Notes under the pieces: model-generated | What the model was told of the DNA's origin: nothing | What the model saw: only the letters and a program-made list of their open reading frames with translations | The model's database searches: none | Translations under genes and position numbers: made by a program | Shown here: one piece after another, positions 55,175 to 63,077 of the stretch | Numbering within the stretch: position 1 is the first letter of the stretch | Layout of the letters: the number at the start of each line of letters is the position of its first letter | From: Microvirga sp. SRT01 | Lineage (GTDB): Bacteria > Pseudomonadota > Alphaproteobacteria > Sphingomonadales > Sphingomonadaceae | Assembly (NCBI GenBank): GCA_018139225.1 | Contig: JAGSNX010000002.1 | Span: 186,001-250,000 of the forward strand | DNA: 64,000 nucleotides | Direction: 5' to 3'

Positions 55175-56470
55175 TCATTCGGCGGTCGATTCTCGGAAGG
55201 AATAGATGTCGCTCGTCATACCGTGCAGGATTCCGCCTGCATCGCCCTCTTTGCCTCGCTCGTAGAACGGCATGCTGTGGCAGGCACGGTGCCCGCGCGA
55301 GGCGTCCGTCCACCAGATGAAGGTGGTCGTGCAGTCCTTCACCTCGCCTTGGGGATCGATCGTAAAATGCTCCGTCGCTTCCGCATACACAGCTTCTCCC
55401 GGAGACAGCACCAGGTCGGGCGGCGCGGTGGAGCCGAAGCTCGCCGCCCGCCGATGGTGAGACTCAATCCTGCCGGTAAAGCCGGATCTTGCCCGGATCC
55501 TCTCGACGATCTTAGCGATTTCGCCGCATTGCGGCGGCCCGTCATCGATGCCGGCGACGCGACGGCATTCGGACCGGGCCTTGGCTCCGAGAGAAATGAA
55601 GACGATGTCGTCTCGCCATTCTTGGATCGGGAGCCTGAACGGGGGAGTCGCCACGAGGCGCAAAGCCATGGTTTCTTGCCGGGTCTTTAGCCCTTTCGCG
55701 CGACGCGCGGGGCATGGATCGCCCGGATCGAGCGCCTCGTCGGTCAACTGGCCTGAGATCACCGTCTTGCAGCCGGATACGCCTCCATCCGGAGCTACGG
55801 TGTAAGTGGTCCTGATCTCGCGCAGAATTATCTCGTCGCCGGCGGGCGCAATGGCAGCTTCACCATCACCCGCCCCCACCACCTTTATCGCGGAAAGCGT
55901 CATCCGCCCCTTGATACCGGATATGGTACGCGCGCGCGGCAACAGGCCGCTCAGTCGCTGACAATGGCGGATAGATCGTTGTCGGCCGATATTGTCTCTC
56001 GTGATGCCGCAATCGATCGGCCTGTCATCGCCTTCGACTTGCAGGTTGAATGTCTGATATCTCGCGCGTTGAGCGTCGATGGTTTCCTCGTCTTGCCAGA
56101 AACCCCACCAGATCATCGTTTTGTAATCGGCCGCGACCGCCGTGCCGGCCGTATCGCGCGCGGGCAATATCCTCCCCCGACGCCGCGCTGCATCGCACGC
56201 GGTACGGTCCAGCGCGAGTGCCCCCGTCGGCGGATCGACGCGGCACGCCGTGACGGTGCCGCCGACATCGACCGAGAGGATGACGTTGGCCGGTCCGTCC
56301 TCGGCAATCGCAACAGCCTCCGCGGGAAAGTCCTCGGGAAATACCCAGATGCTGTCGTTCGCAAACCGCGCGCCGACCTGCGCCGCGACTTCGGGCGCGC
56401 AGAACAGCAGCGCCGTGCATGCGGTGATCCGCCGGACACGTGCGCCGTTAATCACAGCCCCGAACTTCAT
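55175..56470 (-). CDS. Exported protein with three TonB-C-like cysteine motifs, unrecognised
   Basis: A 431-residue protein with an N-terminal signal-like segment (RRITACTALLFCAPEVAA). Three segments resemble the TonB C-terminal fold pattern used by energy-transducer relatives: VILSVDVGGTVTACRVDPPT with a second Cys in RTACDAARRRG; YTVAPDGGVSGCKTVISGQL with PGDPCPARRAKG; and FTIDPQGEVKDCTTTFIWWT with GHRACHSMPF. Each pair of Cys, 17-22 apart, could form a disulfide in the periplasm. No TM anchor or proline-rich linker as in TonB. The ATG at 56470 follows GGGGGTGAAA, better than 56521. Lies between the two RHH copies. Confidence 0.65.
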   Translation of the reverse strand: MKFGAVINGARVRRITACTALLFCAPEVAAQVGARFANDSIWVFPEDFPAEAVAIAEDGPANVILSVDVGGTVTACRVDPPTGALALDRTACDAARRRGRILPARDTAGTAVAADYKTMIWWGFWQDEETIDAQRARYQTFNLQVEGDDRPIDCGITRDNIGRQRSIRHCQRLSGLLPRARTISGIKGRMTLSAIKVVGAGDGEAAIAPAGDEIILREIRTTYTVAPDGGVSGCKTVISGQLTDEALDPGDPCPARRAKGLKTRQETMALRLVATPPFRLPIQEWRDDIVFISLGAKARSECRRVAGIDDGPPQCGEIAKIVERIRARSGFTGRIESHHRRAASFGSTAPPDLVLSPGEAVYAEATEHFTIDPQGEVKDCTTTFIWWTDASRGHRACHSMPFYERGKEGDAGGILHGMTSDIYSFRESTAE

Positions 56471-56612
56471 TTTCACCCCCGACGATATGCTACCGGATGG
56501 AGCATGCGTGTCTACAGGCAAAAATGATTATTCCACGGGTCGACCCGTATCGAGGAACGCCGTCTGAAAATGCCGCGCCAGCGTATCGCCAAATTCGCGA
56601 ATGCGCAGATCG

Positions 56613-56873
56613 TCAGTCGTGGGCCTTCACCTCCACCAGCAACCACGACCGGATTGCGCTCGCCAGATTCGGTGGATCATCTTCGCCAATGCGGACCGCG
56701 TCGATCGCCGCGACCAGCGCCGACAGCGGCAAGGCGCGCCGCGCAGAGGCGGCCTCCAGTGCGGTCCAGAAGCCCGGCTCCAGACTGATCGAGGTCTGAT
56801 GGCCGGCGATCGTCACCGAACGTTTGACAGGGCCGGCAAAGCCCCCCTCCGGCGGTAGGATCGCGATCGACAT
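56613..56873 (-). CDS. Ribbon-helix-helix (RHH_4-type) protein
   Basis: An 86-residue protein of the alphaproteobacterial RHH family: KRSVTIAGHQTSISLEPGFW (about 17-36), ARRALPLSALVAAIDAVRIG and NLASAIRSWLLVEVKAHD. The first strand and two helices form a MetJ/Arc-like DNA-binding unit; members are presumed regulators with unknown targets. The ATG at 56873 has only a weak ribosome site. It is divergent from the cinA-type gene. A truncated copy of this gene lies 1.8 kb away, on the same strand, beyond the TonB-C-like gene. Confidence 0.82.
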   Translation of the reverse strand: MSIAILPPEGGFAGPVKRSVTIAGHQTSISLEPGFWTALEAASARRALPLSALVAAIDAVRIGEDDPPNLASAIRSWLLVEVKAHD

Positions 56874-56999
56874 CGAGTCATCGTCTAACCGCGACGGTAC
56901 GCGATGTCGAAAGCAGAGAGTTGCTTCAGGTCAACGACTTGGCTGGAAACCGTCGCCGGGGTGGTGGGTTGATCCGGTCGAGAGAGGATCGCAAGGGTT

Positions 57000-57497
57000 A
57001 TGCAATCAGAAGCGGCGGAGTCAGAAGCGGCGGTCAGGGCGCGACGAGTGCTGGAGCGTGCGACCGAACGCGAGTTGTCGATCGTGACGGCGGAAAGCTG
57101 CACTGGCGGACAACTGGCATCGCTGCTGACCGACATCGAGGGCGCATCGGGTGCGTTCGAGCGTGGCTTCGTCGTCTATAGCGAAGTGGCGAAATGCGAA
57201 TTGCTGGGGCTGGAACAGCGTCGCATCACCCAGTGCGGCGTCGTCAGCCGCGATACCGCGATCGCGATGGCGGAGGGCGCGCTGACGCACTCGCACGGCG
57301 ATGTCGCAGTCGGTATCACCGGCTTCGCGGGGCCGGCGGGGCCGGACGACGAGCCCGGCCTCGTCCACATCGCCTGCGCAACGAGAGCCGGCGAGACGAC
57401 GCACCGCGAATGTCATTTCGGTGATATCGGTCGCGATCCGGTGCGCGACCGCAGCGTCATGGTCGCGCTGGAGTTGCTGGACGCCGCGATCGGGTAG
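57000..57497 (+). CDS. pncC: CinA C-terminal domain protein (nicotinamide-nucleotide amidase)
   Basis: A 165-residue enzyme of pyridine nucleotide salvage that converts nicotinamide mononucleotide to nicotinate mononucleotide. It is the stand-alone C-terminal domain of CinA: LSIVTAESCTGGQLASLLTD (about 27-46), FVVYSEVAKCELLGLE, VAVGITGFAGPAGPDDEPGL, where the Thr-Gly-Phe-Ala-Gly-Pro stretch is the signature, and a terminal hydrophobic helix. The N-terminal molybdopterin-binding domain is absent, as is usual for the alphaproteobacterial form. The ATG at 57000 follows AGGGTT weakly. It converges with cobT, 33 bp away. Confidence 0.92.
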   Translation: MQSEAAESEAAVRARRVLERATERELSIVTAESCTGGQLASLLTDIEGASGAFERGFVVYSEVAKCELLGLEQRRITQCGVVSRDTAIAMAEGALTHSHGDVAVGITGFAGPAGPDDEPGLVHIACATRAGETTHRECHFGDIGRDPVRDRSVMVALELLDAAIG

Positions 57498-57530
57498 GGC
57501 GTGCCCGGTGGCGCACTGATCCTGCAGCAT

Positions 57531-59357
57531 TCAATCCGTATCGAACAGCGCCGCGAGCTGTTCGATGATCGTCCCGCCGAGCTGTTCGGCGTCCATGATC
57601 GTCACCGCGCGGCTGTAATAGCGCGTCACGTCATGGCCGATGCCGATCGCGATCAGCTCGACGGGCGACTTGCCCTCGATCCAGCCGATCACCTGCCGCA
57701 GATGCCGCTCCAGATAGGAACCGGAGTTCACCGAGAGAGTCGAATCATCGACCGGGGCGCCGTCGCTGATGACCATCAGGATACGGCGTTCCTCCGGGCG
57801 CGCGATCAGGCGGCCATGCGCCCACAACAGCGCCTCGCCGTCGATATTCTCCTTCAACAGCCCTTCGCGCATCATCAGGCCCAGACTGGTGCGTGCGCGC
57901 CGCCATGGTTCGTCAGCCTTTTTGTAGACGATGTGCCGGATGTCGTTCAGCCGCCCCGGTTGCGGCGGACGTCCCGCGGCCAGCCATGTCTCGCGGCTCT
58001 GCCCGCCCTTCCACGCGCGCGTCGTGAAGCCGAGGATCTCGGTCTTGACCCCGCACCGTTCCAGCGTGCGCGCGAGGATGTCCGCCGAGATGGCAGCGAT
58101 CGAGATCGGTCGGCCGCGCATCGATCCGCTGTTGTCGATCAGCAGCGTCACGACCGTGTCGCGGAAGTCTGTGTCGCGCTCCACCTTGTAGCTCAAGGAC
58201 TGGCCGGGACTGGTCACCACGCGCGCCAATCGCGCGGCGTCGAGCAGCCCTTCCTCCTGATCGAAGTCCCACGACCGGTTCTGCTGCGCCATCAGTCGGC
58301 GCTGGAGCCGGTTGGCGAGCTTGGACACTGCCGATTGCAGATGCGCCAGTTGCTGGTCGAGATAGCCGCGCAGCCGCGTCAGCTCGTCCGCGTCGCACAG
58401 GTCGGCGGCGGTGACGACCTCGTCGAACTGCGTCGTCCACGGCTTGTAGTCGAACTGGCCGCTCGGGTCCGCCATCGGCCGGTTGGGGCGGACCGGCTGC
58501 ATCCCGTCTTCACCCTCGTCGCCGGGTTCGCCGTCCAGATCGTCGGGCGCGTCCTCACCCAGTTCCTCACTGTCGCCCTCGTCGCCGTCCGCCTCCTGCT
58601 GCTCGCCGCGGGCTTCGACCTCGCCCTCGCTCTGGCCGCCTTCTTCGGCGTCGTCGCTGTCGTCGTCACCGGAGGCGTCGTCCTGGCCCTCGTCTTCCTC
58701 GCCGCCCTCATCGGCATCCTCGGGCTTCTGCTCGGCCTCGATCAATTCCAGATCGGCGAGCAGGCGTGTCGCGAGCGACTGGAACGCACGCTGATCGTCA
58801 AGCGCCAGCGCCAGGGCCGACAAATCCGCCTTCGCATCGACCCAGTCGCGGACCAGCGCCAGCCCCGGCAGCGCTGCCGCCGGTGTCTCGCGCCCGGTCA
58901 GCGCCTCGCGCACCATCAGGCCGAGCGCAGTGGACAGCGGCACCTCCGCCCGGGTCCGCGCGCGGCCGATGGGGTCGGAGCGCATCCGCATCTCCAGCGC
59001 CTGCGCCAGATTGTTGCCGATGCCGTGATAGCCGCGGCTGCCCAGCGCCTCGACCCGTGCCGTCTCGATCGCATCGAACACCGCGCGCGCCACGGGTTCT
59101 GCGGGCGCGCCGCGTGCATGCAGGGCGGCATCGTGCAACCGCAGCCGCAGCGCGAAGCCGTCCGCGAAGCCGCGGGCTTCCGCCACCTGCTCCGGCGGCA
59201 ATGCGCGGGGCGGCATCGGGACCTTGATGTGCTTGCCCGACTGCACCGGCACGTCGGCGGTGAAGGCCAGCTCCACCTCCGCCTCGTCCGCCAACGCGCG
59301 CGCGGTGCCGCCGAGGACAGCCTTGAACCGGTCGAGAGGGGTTTCGTTATTGGCCAT
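57531..59357 (-). CDS. cobT: Cobaltochelatase subunit CobT
   Basis: Subunit of the aerobic cobalt chelatase that, with CobN and CobS, inserts cobalt into hydrogenobyrinic diamide. The 608 residues have an N-terminal helical domain, a very acidic middle (about 215-290, for example [20 protein letters not shown]), and a C-terminal von Willebrand A domain whose metal site is [14 protein letters not shown] near residue 408, followed by [14 protein letters not shown]. The ATG at 59357 overlaps the hepT stop (TAATG), so translation is probably coupled. CobN and other corrin genes are not in the window; in many alphaproteobacteria CobST persist without the B12 pathway and may have another chaperone role. 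Confidence 0.93.
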   Translation of the reverse strand: MANNETPLDRFKAVLGGTARALADEAEVELAFTADVPVQSGKHIKVPMPPRALPPEQVAEARGFADGFALRLRLHDAALHARGAPAEPVARAVFDAIETARVEALGSRGYHGIGNNLAQALEMRMRSDPIGRARTRAEVPLSTALGLMVREALTGRETPAAALPGLALVRDWVDAKADLSALALALDDQRAFQSLATRLLADLELIEAEQKPEDADEGGEEDEGQDDASGDDDSDDAEEGGQSEGEVEARGEQQEADGDEGDSEELGEDAPDDLDGEPGDEGEDGMQPVRPNRPMADPSGQFDYKPWTTQFDEVVTAADLCDADELTRLRGYLDQQLAHLQSAVSKLANRLQRRLMAQQNRSWDFDQEEGLLDAARLARVVTSPGQSLSYKVERDTDFRDTVVTLLIDNSGSMRGRPISIAAISADILARTLERCGVKTEILGFTTRAWKGGQSRETWLAAGRPPQPGRLNDIRHIVYKKADEPWRRARTSLGLMMREGLLKENIDGEALLWAHGRLIARPEERRILMVISDGAPVDDSTLSVNSGSYLERHLRQVIGWIEGKSPVELIAIGIGHDVTRYYSRAVTIMDAEQLGGTIIEQLAALFDTD

Positions 59358-59698
59358 TACTGCTCCAGCGCCGCGAGGCAGGCGGCGCGTAGTGGAGGGA
59401 GGTCGTCGACGACCGTGTCGTAGATCGTCCGAACGTCGATCGCATCATAGGCGTGACGGAGCTGATTTCCCAATCCGCGGAGCGCATGCAGCGGGATGTC
59501 GGGGGCGATCACCGTCATCCTGACGTCCCCGATCCGGATGGCTGCTTCGGTGATGCACTGTAGACAGCGTTCGATCGCGGCGACTGTCTTGCGATCGCTG
59601 CACATCTGTTCGAACGACATCCCTTCCAGAAACCCACGTACGTCATCGCTGTAGTCGATGATGTCCCGCAACCACAGCCGCTCGCGATCAGAAGACAA
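59357..59698 (-). CDS. hepT: HepT-like (DUF86) toxin-family protein
   Basis: A 113-residue HEPN-fold protein, toxin half of a HepT-MntA (type VII) pair. The [20 protein letters not shown] first helix, [20 protein letters not shown] and the final [17 protein letters not shown] match the family. The RNase motif region reads [17 protein letters not shown]: His82 and Tyr84 are kept, but the Arg expected five residues before the His is Gly77, so strict R-x4-6-H-x-Y is not met. Tyr84 is the residue that MntA-type enzymes AMPylate. The TTG at 59698 is the only sensible start and overlaps mntA by 11 bp; the stop overlaps the cobT ATG. Confidence 0.85.
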   Translation of the reverse strand: MSSDRERLWLRDIIDYSDDVRGFLEGMSFEQMCSDRKTVAAIERCLQCITEAAIRIGDVRMTVIAPDIPLHALRGLGNQLRHAYDAIDVRTIYDTVVDDLPPLRAACLAALEQ

Positions 59699-59990
59699 CG
59701 ACCCGGTCCCGGTCGATCTCGGCCTGAAGCCACTGCTTGCGTGCGGGTTCGCTTACGAGGTCGACCTTGGCCCCGACCATCTCGCCGATCGATCCCTCGA
59801 TACCGAAATAGCCGAACGGACCAAGCCGCCGGACGGCGTCATGATCGATCGCCGCAGCGAGGTCGATGTCCGATCCGTCATGGGCTTCGTCGCGCGCGGT
59901 GGAGCCGAAGAGCGCCAGCCGCGTGATCCCGAGCGCCCGCAGATCGTCCTCGCGGGCGCGCAGTCGACGAAGGGCCTCGGCCTTGTCCAT
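59688..59990 (-). CDS. mntA: MntA-like nucleotidyltransferase antitoxin
   Basis: A 100-residue minimal nucleotidyltransferase that, in studied systems, silences HepT by adding AMP to its tyrosine. The signature GSX10DXD is present: Gly29-Ser30 and Asp41-x-Asp43 in FGSTARDEAHDGSDIDL; Asp77 in AKVDLVSEPA is the third catalytic acid. So unlike its partner it looks fully active. The ATG at 59990 is 7 bp after the cobS stop, with AGGA overlapping that stop as ribosome site. Its end overlaps hepT. The pair therefore sits inside the cobS-cobT transcript. Confidence 0.9.
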   Translation of the reverse strand: MDKAEALRRLRAREDDLRALGITRLALFGSTARDEAHDGSDIDLAAAIDHDAVRRLGPFGYFGIEGSIGEMVGAKVDLVSEPARKQWLQAEIDRDRVVVF

Positions 59991-59997
59991 CGCGATC

Positions 59998-61002
59998 CTA
60001 TGCCTTCCCGACCACGCTCTCGGGCAGGTCCTTGCCGAAGACGCGCTGGTAGTATTCCGCCACCAGCGAGCGTTCGGCTTCGTCGCACTTGTTGAGGAAG
60101 GACAAGCGGAAGGCGAAGCCGACGTCGCCGAAGATCAGCGCATTCTGCGCCCAGGTGATGACCGTACGCGGGCTCATGACCGTCGAAATGTCGCCGTTCA
60201 CGAAGCCCTTGCGCGTCAGATCGGCGACGCGGACCATATTCTCCACGACCTTCTTGCCATCCGGCTTGTCATACTCGCCCGACTTCGCGAGGACGATCTG
60301 CGCCTCGGTTGCGGCGGGCAGGTAGTTGAGCGTGACGACGATGTTCCAGCGGTCCATCTGACCCTGGTTGATCTGCTGCGTGCCGTGATACAGCCCGCTG
60401 GTGTCGCCGAGCCCCACCGTGTTGGCGGTGGCGAACAGACGGAACCACGGGCTGGGGCGGATGACGCGGTTCTGGTCGAGCAACGTCAGCTTGCCCTCCG
60501 TCTCCAGCACGCGTTGGATCACGAACATCACGTCCGGGCGGCCGGCGTCGTATTCGTCGAATACCAGCGCGGTCGGTGTCTGGAGCGCCCAAGGCAACAG
60601 GCCCTCGCGGAACTCGGTCACCTGCTGACCATCGCGCAGCACGATCGCGTCGCGGCCGACGAGATCGATGCGACTGATGTGCGCGTCGAGGTTGATGCGG
60701 ATGCACGGCCAGTTGAGGCGCGCCGCCACCTGTTCGATGTGCGTCGACTTGCCGGTGCCGTGATAGCCCTGCACCATCACGCGCCGGTTGTGCGCGAAGC
60801 CCGCCAGCACCGCCAGCGTCGTGTCGTGATCGAACACGTAGGCCGGATCGAGGTCCGGCACGCGCTCGTCCGCCTCGGAGAAGGCGGGCACCTCCATGTC
60901 GAGATCGATCCCGAACAGGTCGCGCACGCCGACCATCCGGTCGGGCGCGTCGAGGATCGTGGTTTCCCGGCTGTCGGGCTGCGTATTGGAAATTTCGGTC
61001 AT
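59998..61002 (-). CDS. cobS: Cobaltochelatase subunit CobS (AAA+ ATPase)
   Basis: AAA+ partner of CobT in the cobalt chelatase. The 334 residues show [20 protein letters not shown] near the N-terminus, Walker [15 protein letters not shown] (79-87), Walker [16 protein letters not shown] (about 145-153), the sensor [20 protein letters not shown] and [14 protein letters not shown], all as in CobS of Brucella and Pseudomonas denitrificans. The ATG at 61002 follows GAAGAGGCC. The HxlR-type gene ends 43 bp upstream on the same strand; mntA follows 7 bp after its stop. No cobalamin riboswitch was seen in the short leader. Confidence 0.95.
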   Translation of the reverse strand: MTEISNTQPDSRETTILDAPDRMVGVRDLFGIDLDMEVPAFSEADERVPDLDPAYVFDHDTTLAVLAGFAHNRRVMVQGYHGTGKSTHIEQVAARLNWPCIRINLDAHISRIDLVGRDAIVLRDGQQVTEFREGLLPWALQTPTALVFDEYDAGRPDVMFVIQRVLETEGKLTLLDQNRVIRPSPWFRLFATANTVGLGDTSGLYHGTQQINQGQMDRWNIVVTLNYLPAATEAQIVLAKSGEYDKPDGKKVVENMVRVADLTRKGFVNGDISTVMSPRTVITWAQNALIFGDVGFAFRLSFLNKCDEAERSLVAEYYQRVFGKDLPESVVGKA

Positions 61003-61045
61003 TCGGGCCTCTTCTGTCCGAACGCCTTAGGGCAGGCGACGCTCC

Positions 61046-61717
61046 CTACTCAACCGACACCTTCGACGGCAGCGCGAAAAGCGTCACGAAACGATCCCAT
61101 GTCACCCGATCGCCGGTCACGCGGACGGCTCCGGCGGCCTCCGCCTCCGCCAGCGGCCATTTGCCGTAGACGAGCGCGGCCATCGTGACCGGATCGGTAT
61201 CGAGCGTCACGTCGGCGGGCTCGTCACTGCGCGCGATGGGTAGTTCGCCGTTCGCCAGTCGCGCGACAAACGAGTCGGTGTCGAAGCGGAAGCCGATCGT
61301 CGCGGTCATGCTGCGGGCCTTGCCGACATCCAGCATCGTCCGCAGGGACATCATCGCCGATGCCGCGGAAAAAGGCAGGGTGGGGTCGTGATCCGGCGAC
61401 CGTGCCGCCCAGCGGCCCAGCGTCTGCATGATCGGTTCGCTCTCATACCCCCAAGGCGTGAGTTCGTAGACCTGCACGCCGGCGGGCGGAGGGAGGAGGC
61501 GGCGACGCAGCACGCCCGCCGCCTCCAGCCCCGCCAGCCGCTGGGTCAGGATGTTCGCGCTGATCCCCGGCAGGCCGCCGCGCAAATCCCCGAAGCGGCG
61601 CGGGCCGAACATCAGTTCCCGCACGACAAGGATCGACCAACGCTCCCCCAGCAATTCCAGCGCATGCGCCGTGCCGCAGGCGTCGTCATACCATCTGGTT
61701 ATCTTTTCTGACCTCAT
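61046..61717 (-). CDS. HxlR-family transcriptional regulator with C-terminal SCP2-like domain
   Basis: A 223-residue regulator. Residues ~10-105 are an HxlR winged helix: ACGTAHALELLGERWSILVV, RELMFGPRRFGDLRGGLPGI, SANILTQRLAGLEAAGVLRR. Residues ~115-220 look like a sterol-carrier/SCP2-type pocket (MTATIGFRFDTDSFVARLAN, DPVTMAALVYGKWPLAEAEA) that may bind a hydrophobic effector, a combination common in proteobacteria. The ATG at 61717 overlaps an imperfect palindrome shared with the divergent VOC gene, so self-control and control of that gene are likely. Confidence 0.88.
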   Translation of the reverse strand: MRSEKITRWYDDACGTAHALELLGERWSILVVRELMFGPRRFGDLRGGLPGISANILTQRLAGLEAAGVLRRRLLPPPAGVQVYELTPWGYESEPIMQTLGRWAARSPDHDPTLPFSAASAMMSLRTMLDVGKARSMTATIGFRFDTDSFVARLANGELPIARSDEPADVTLDTDPVTMAALVYGKWPLAEAEAAGAVRVTGDRVTWDRFVTLFALPSKVSVE

Positions 61718-61735
61718 AGTTGTATTTCATAACTA
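61717..61735. promoter_or_regulatory. Dyad between the HxlR regulator and VOC gene
   Basis: TAGTTGTATTTCATAACTA has perfect outer arms TAGTT/AACTA and a partly symmetric centre. It is AT-rich in a GC-rich region and abuts the regulator start, as expected for an HxlR operator or a shared promoter. Confidence 0.5.
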
Positions 61736-61782
61736 GATGCAGCATTCAAGGCAAACAGCGATTCGCAAAGGGGAGAGACGAC

Positions 61783-62220
61783 ATGGCCAAAATGATCTTC
61801 GTGAACCTGCCGGTGAAGGATGTGGAGGCGTCCATCGCCTTCTATCAGGCGATCGGCGCGACGAAGGACGAGCGGTTCAGCCAGCCCGACAAGGCGGCGT
61901 CGATGCAGGTTTCCGACACGATCGTGTTCATGCTGCTGAGCCACGACTTCTTCGCGGGATTTTCGCCCAAGCCGATCGCCGACGCGCACCAGAGTACGGA
62001 GGTGCTGCTATGCCTGTCGCAGGACAGCCGGGAGGCGGTGGATGCAATCACCGAAGCAGCGGCGAAGGCGGGCGGCAAGGCGGACATTCGCCCACCACAG
62101 GATCACGGCTTCATGTACGGCCGCAGCTTCGAGGACCCGGACGGCCATATCTTCGAGCCGATGTACATGGACCTCGACGCCGCACTCGCCGCGATGGGCG
62201 GCCAGACGCAGGCGGCATGA
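61783..62220 (+). CDS. VOC (glyoxalase/bleomycin-resistance fold) family protein
   Basis: A 145-residue protein with two beta-alpha-beta-beta-beta repeats. MAKMIFVNLPVKDVEASIAF starts repeat 1; the second carries RPPQDHGFMYGRSFEDPDGH and IFEPMYMDL, where His and Glu are the usual metal ligands. It belongs to the group often misnamed glyoxalase; the reaction is unknown. GGGGAGAG precedes the ATG at 61783. It diverges from the HxlR regulator and heads a run with a possible 32-codon frame and the DUF1428 gene, a set that suggests shared induction by a small molecule. Confidence 0.9.
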   Translation: MAKMIFVNLPVKDVEASIAFYQAIGATKDERFSQPDKAASMQVSDTIVFMLLSHDFFAGFSPKPIADAHQSTEVLLCLSQDSREAVDAITEAAAKAGGKADIRPPQDHGFMYGRSFEDPDGHIFEPMYMDLDAALAAMGGQTQAA

Positions 62221-62221
62221 C

Positions 62222-62320
62222 GTGCGCCGGCGCGTCGGACCCGATCTGAAGACCGGCGTGCTGGCGTTCGTGGCGACCGTCTTGGCGATCCTTGGTTACG
62301 CAGTCATGATCGGCGGATAA
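62222..62320 (+). CDS. Predicted 32-residue single-span membrane peptide
   Basis: Starting at a GTG two bases after the VOC stop, it reads RRRVGPDLKTGVLAFVATVL followed by AILGYAVMIGG. A basic N-terminus then one hydrophobic helix is a believable small membrane protein. It lies between the VOC and DUF1428 genes, 16 bp before the latter, on the same strand, so it would be translated from their shared message. No family known. Confidence 0.4.
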   Translation: MRRRVGPDLKTGVLAFVATVLAILGYAVMIGG

Positions 62321-62336
62321 CAGCGAGGAGAGAATC

Positions 62337-63053
62337 ATGTCGTGCGTTCAGGGGTTCGTCATTCCCGTCGCGACCGGGAAGCGCGACGCGTATCTGGCGA
62401 TGGCGCAGATGGCCGCACCGCTGTTCTTGGAATATGGCGCATCGCGGGTCGTGGAATGCTGGGGCGACGACGTGCCGCACGGTACACTCACGGACTTCTT
62501 CCGCGCGGTCGCGGCGGAGGAGGGCGAGACGATCGTGTTCTCGTGGATCGTGTGGCCCGACCATGACACTGCCAAGGCCGCCGAGGCGAGGATGATGGAA
62601 GACGAGCGGATGAAACCGCCTGAAGACATGCCGTTCGACGGCAAGCGCCTGATCTATGCCGGGTTCCAGGAGATCTACGACGGCGGGCAAGGCGGCCCGT
62701 TCGGCTATATCGACGGCTTCCTCGCGCCGGTGCCGATCGCATCGAAGGAGGCGTATCTGGACCATGCGCGCACGATGACGGCGATCGTCGCGGAGAATGG
62801 CTGCACGCGCGGGACGGAGAATTGGGCGGAGGATATCGCGGAGGGCAAGGTGACCGATTTCCGCCGCGCCGTGCAACTGGAGCCGGGCGAGGCGGTCGTG
62901 TTCAGTTGGCTGGAATGGCCCGACAAGGCAACGCGCAACGCGGGCATGGGCAAGATGATGGAGGACCCGCGGGTGCATGCGCTCGACATGCCGTTCGACG
63001 GCAAGCGCATGACCTATGGCGGGTTCGTGCCGATCCTCGACACAGCGAACTGA
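62337..63053 (+). CDS. Tandem DUF1428 protein
   Basis: A 238-residue protein made of two DUF1428 (YbaA-like) units of about 115 residues each, joined by a short linker. The repeats correspond: YVQGF-like CVQGFVIPVATGKRDAYLAM with YIDGFLAPVPIASKEAYLDH; DFFRAVAAEEGETIVFSWIV with DFRRAVQLEPGEAVVFSWLE; and MPFDGKRLIYAGF with MPFDGKRMTYGGF. The dimeric alpha/beta-barrel fold normally forms from two chains, so this is a fused dimer. Function unknown. The ATG at 62337 has AGGAGAG upstream. Probably in the operon with the VOC gene. Confidence 0.88.
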   Translation: MSCVQGFVIPVATGKRDAYLAMAQMAAPLFLEYGASRVVECWGDDVPHGTLTDFFRAVAAEEGETIVFSWIVWPDHDTAKAAEARMMEDERMKPPEDMPFDGKRLIYAGFQEIYDGGQGGPFGYIDGFLAPVPIASKEAYLDHARTMTAIVAENGCTRGTENWAEDIAEGKVTDFRRAVQLEPGEAVVFSWLEWPDKATRNAGMGKMMEDPRVHALDMPFDGKRMTYGGFVPILDTAN

Positions 63054-63077
63054 GCGAGGTCGCGTCCGCCCCCGTTT

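Noticed and set aside
61003..61045. Cobalamin riboswitch upstream of cobS
   Set aside because: Only 43 bp lie between the HxlR stop and cobS; far too short for the element.
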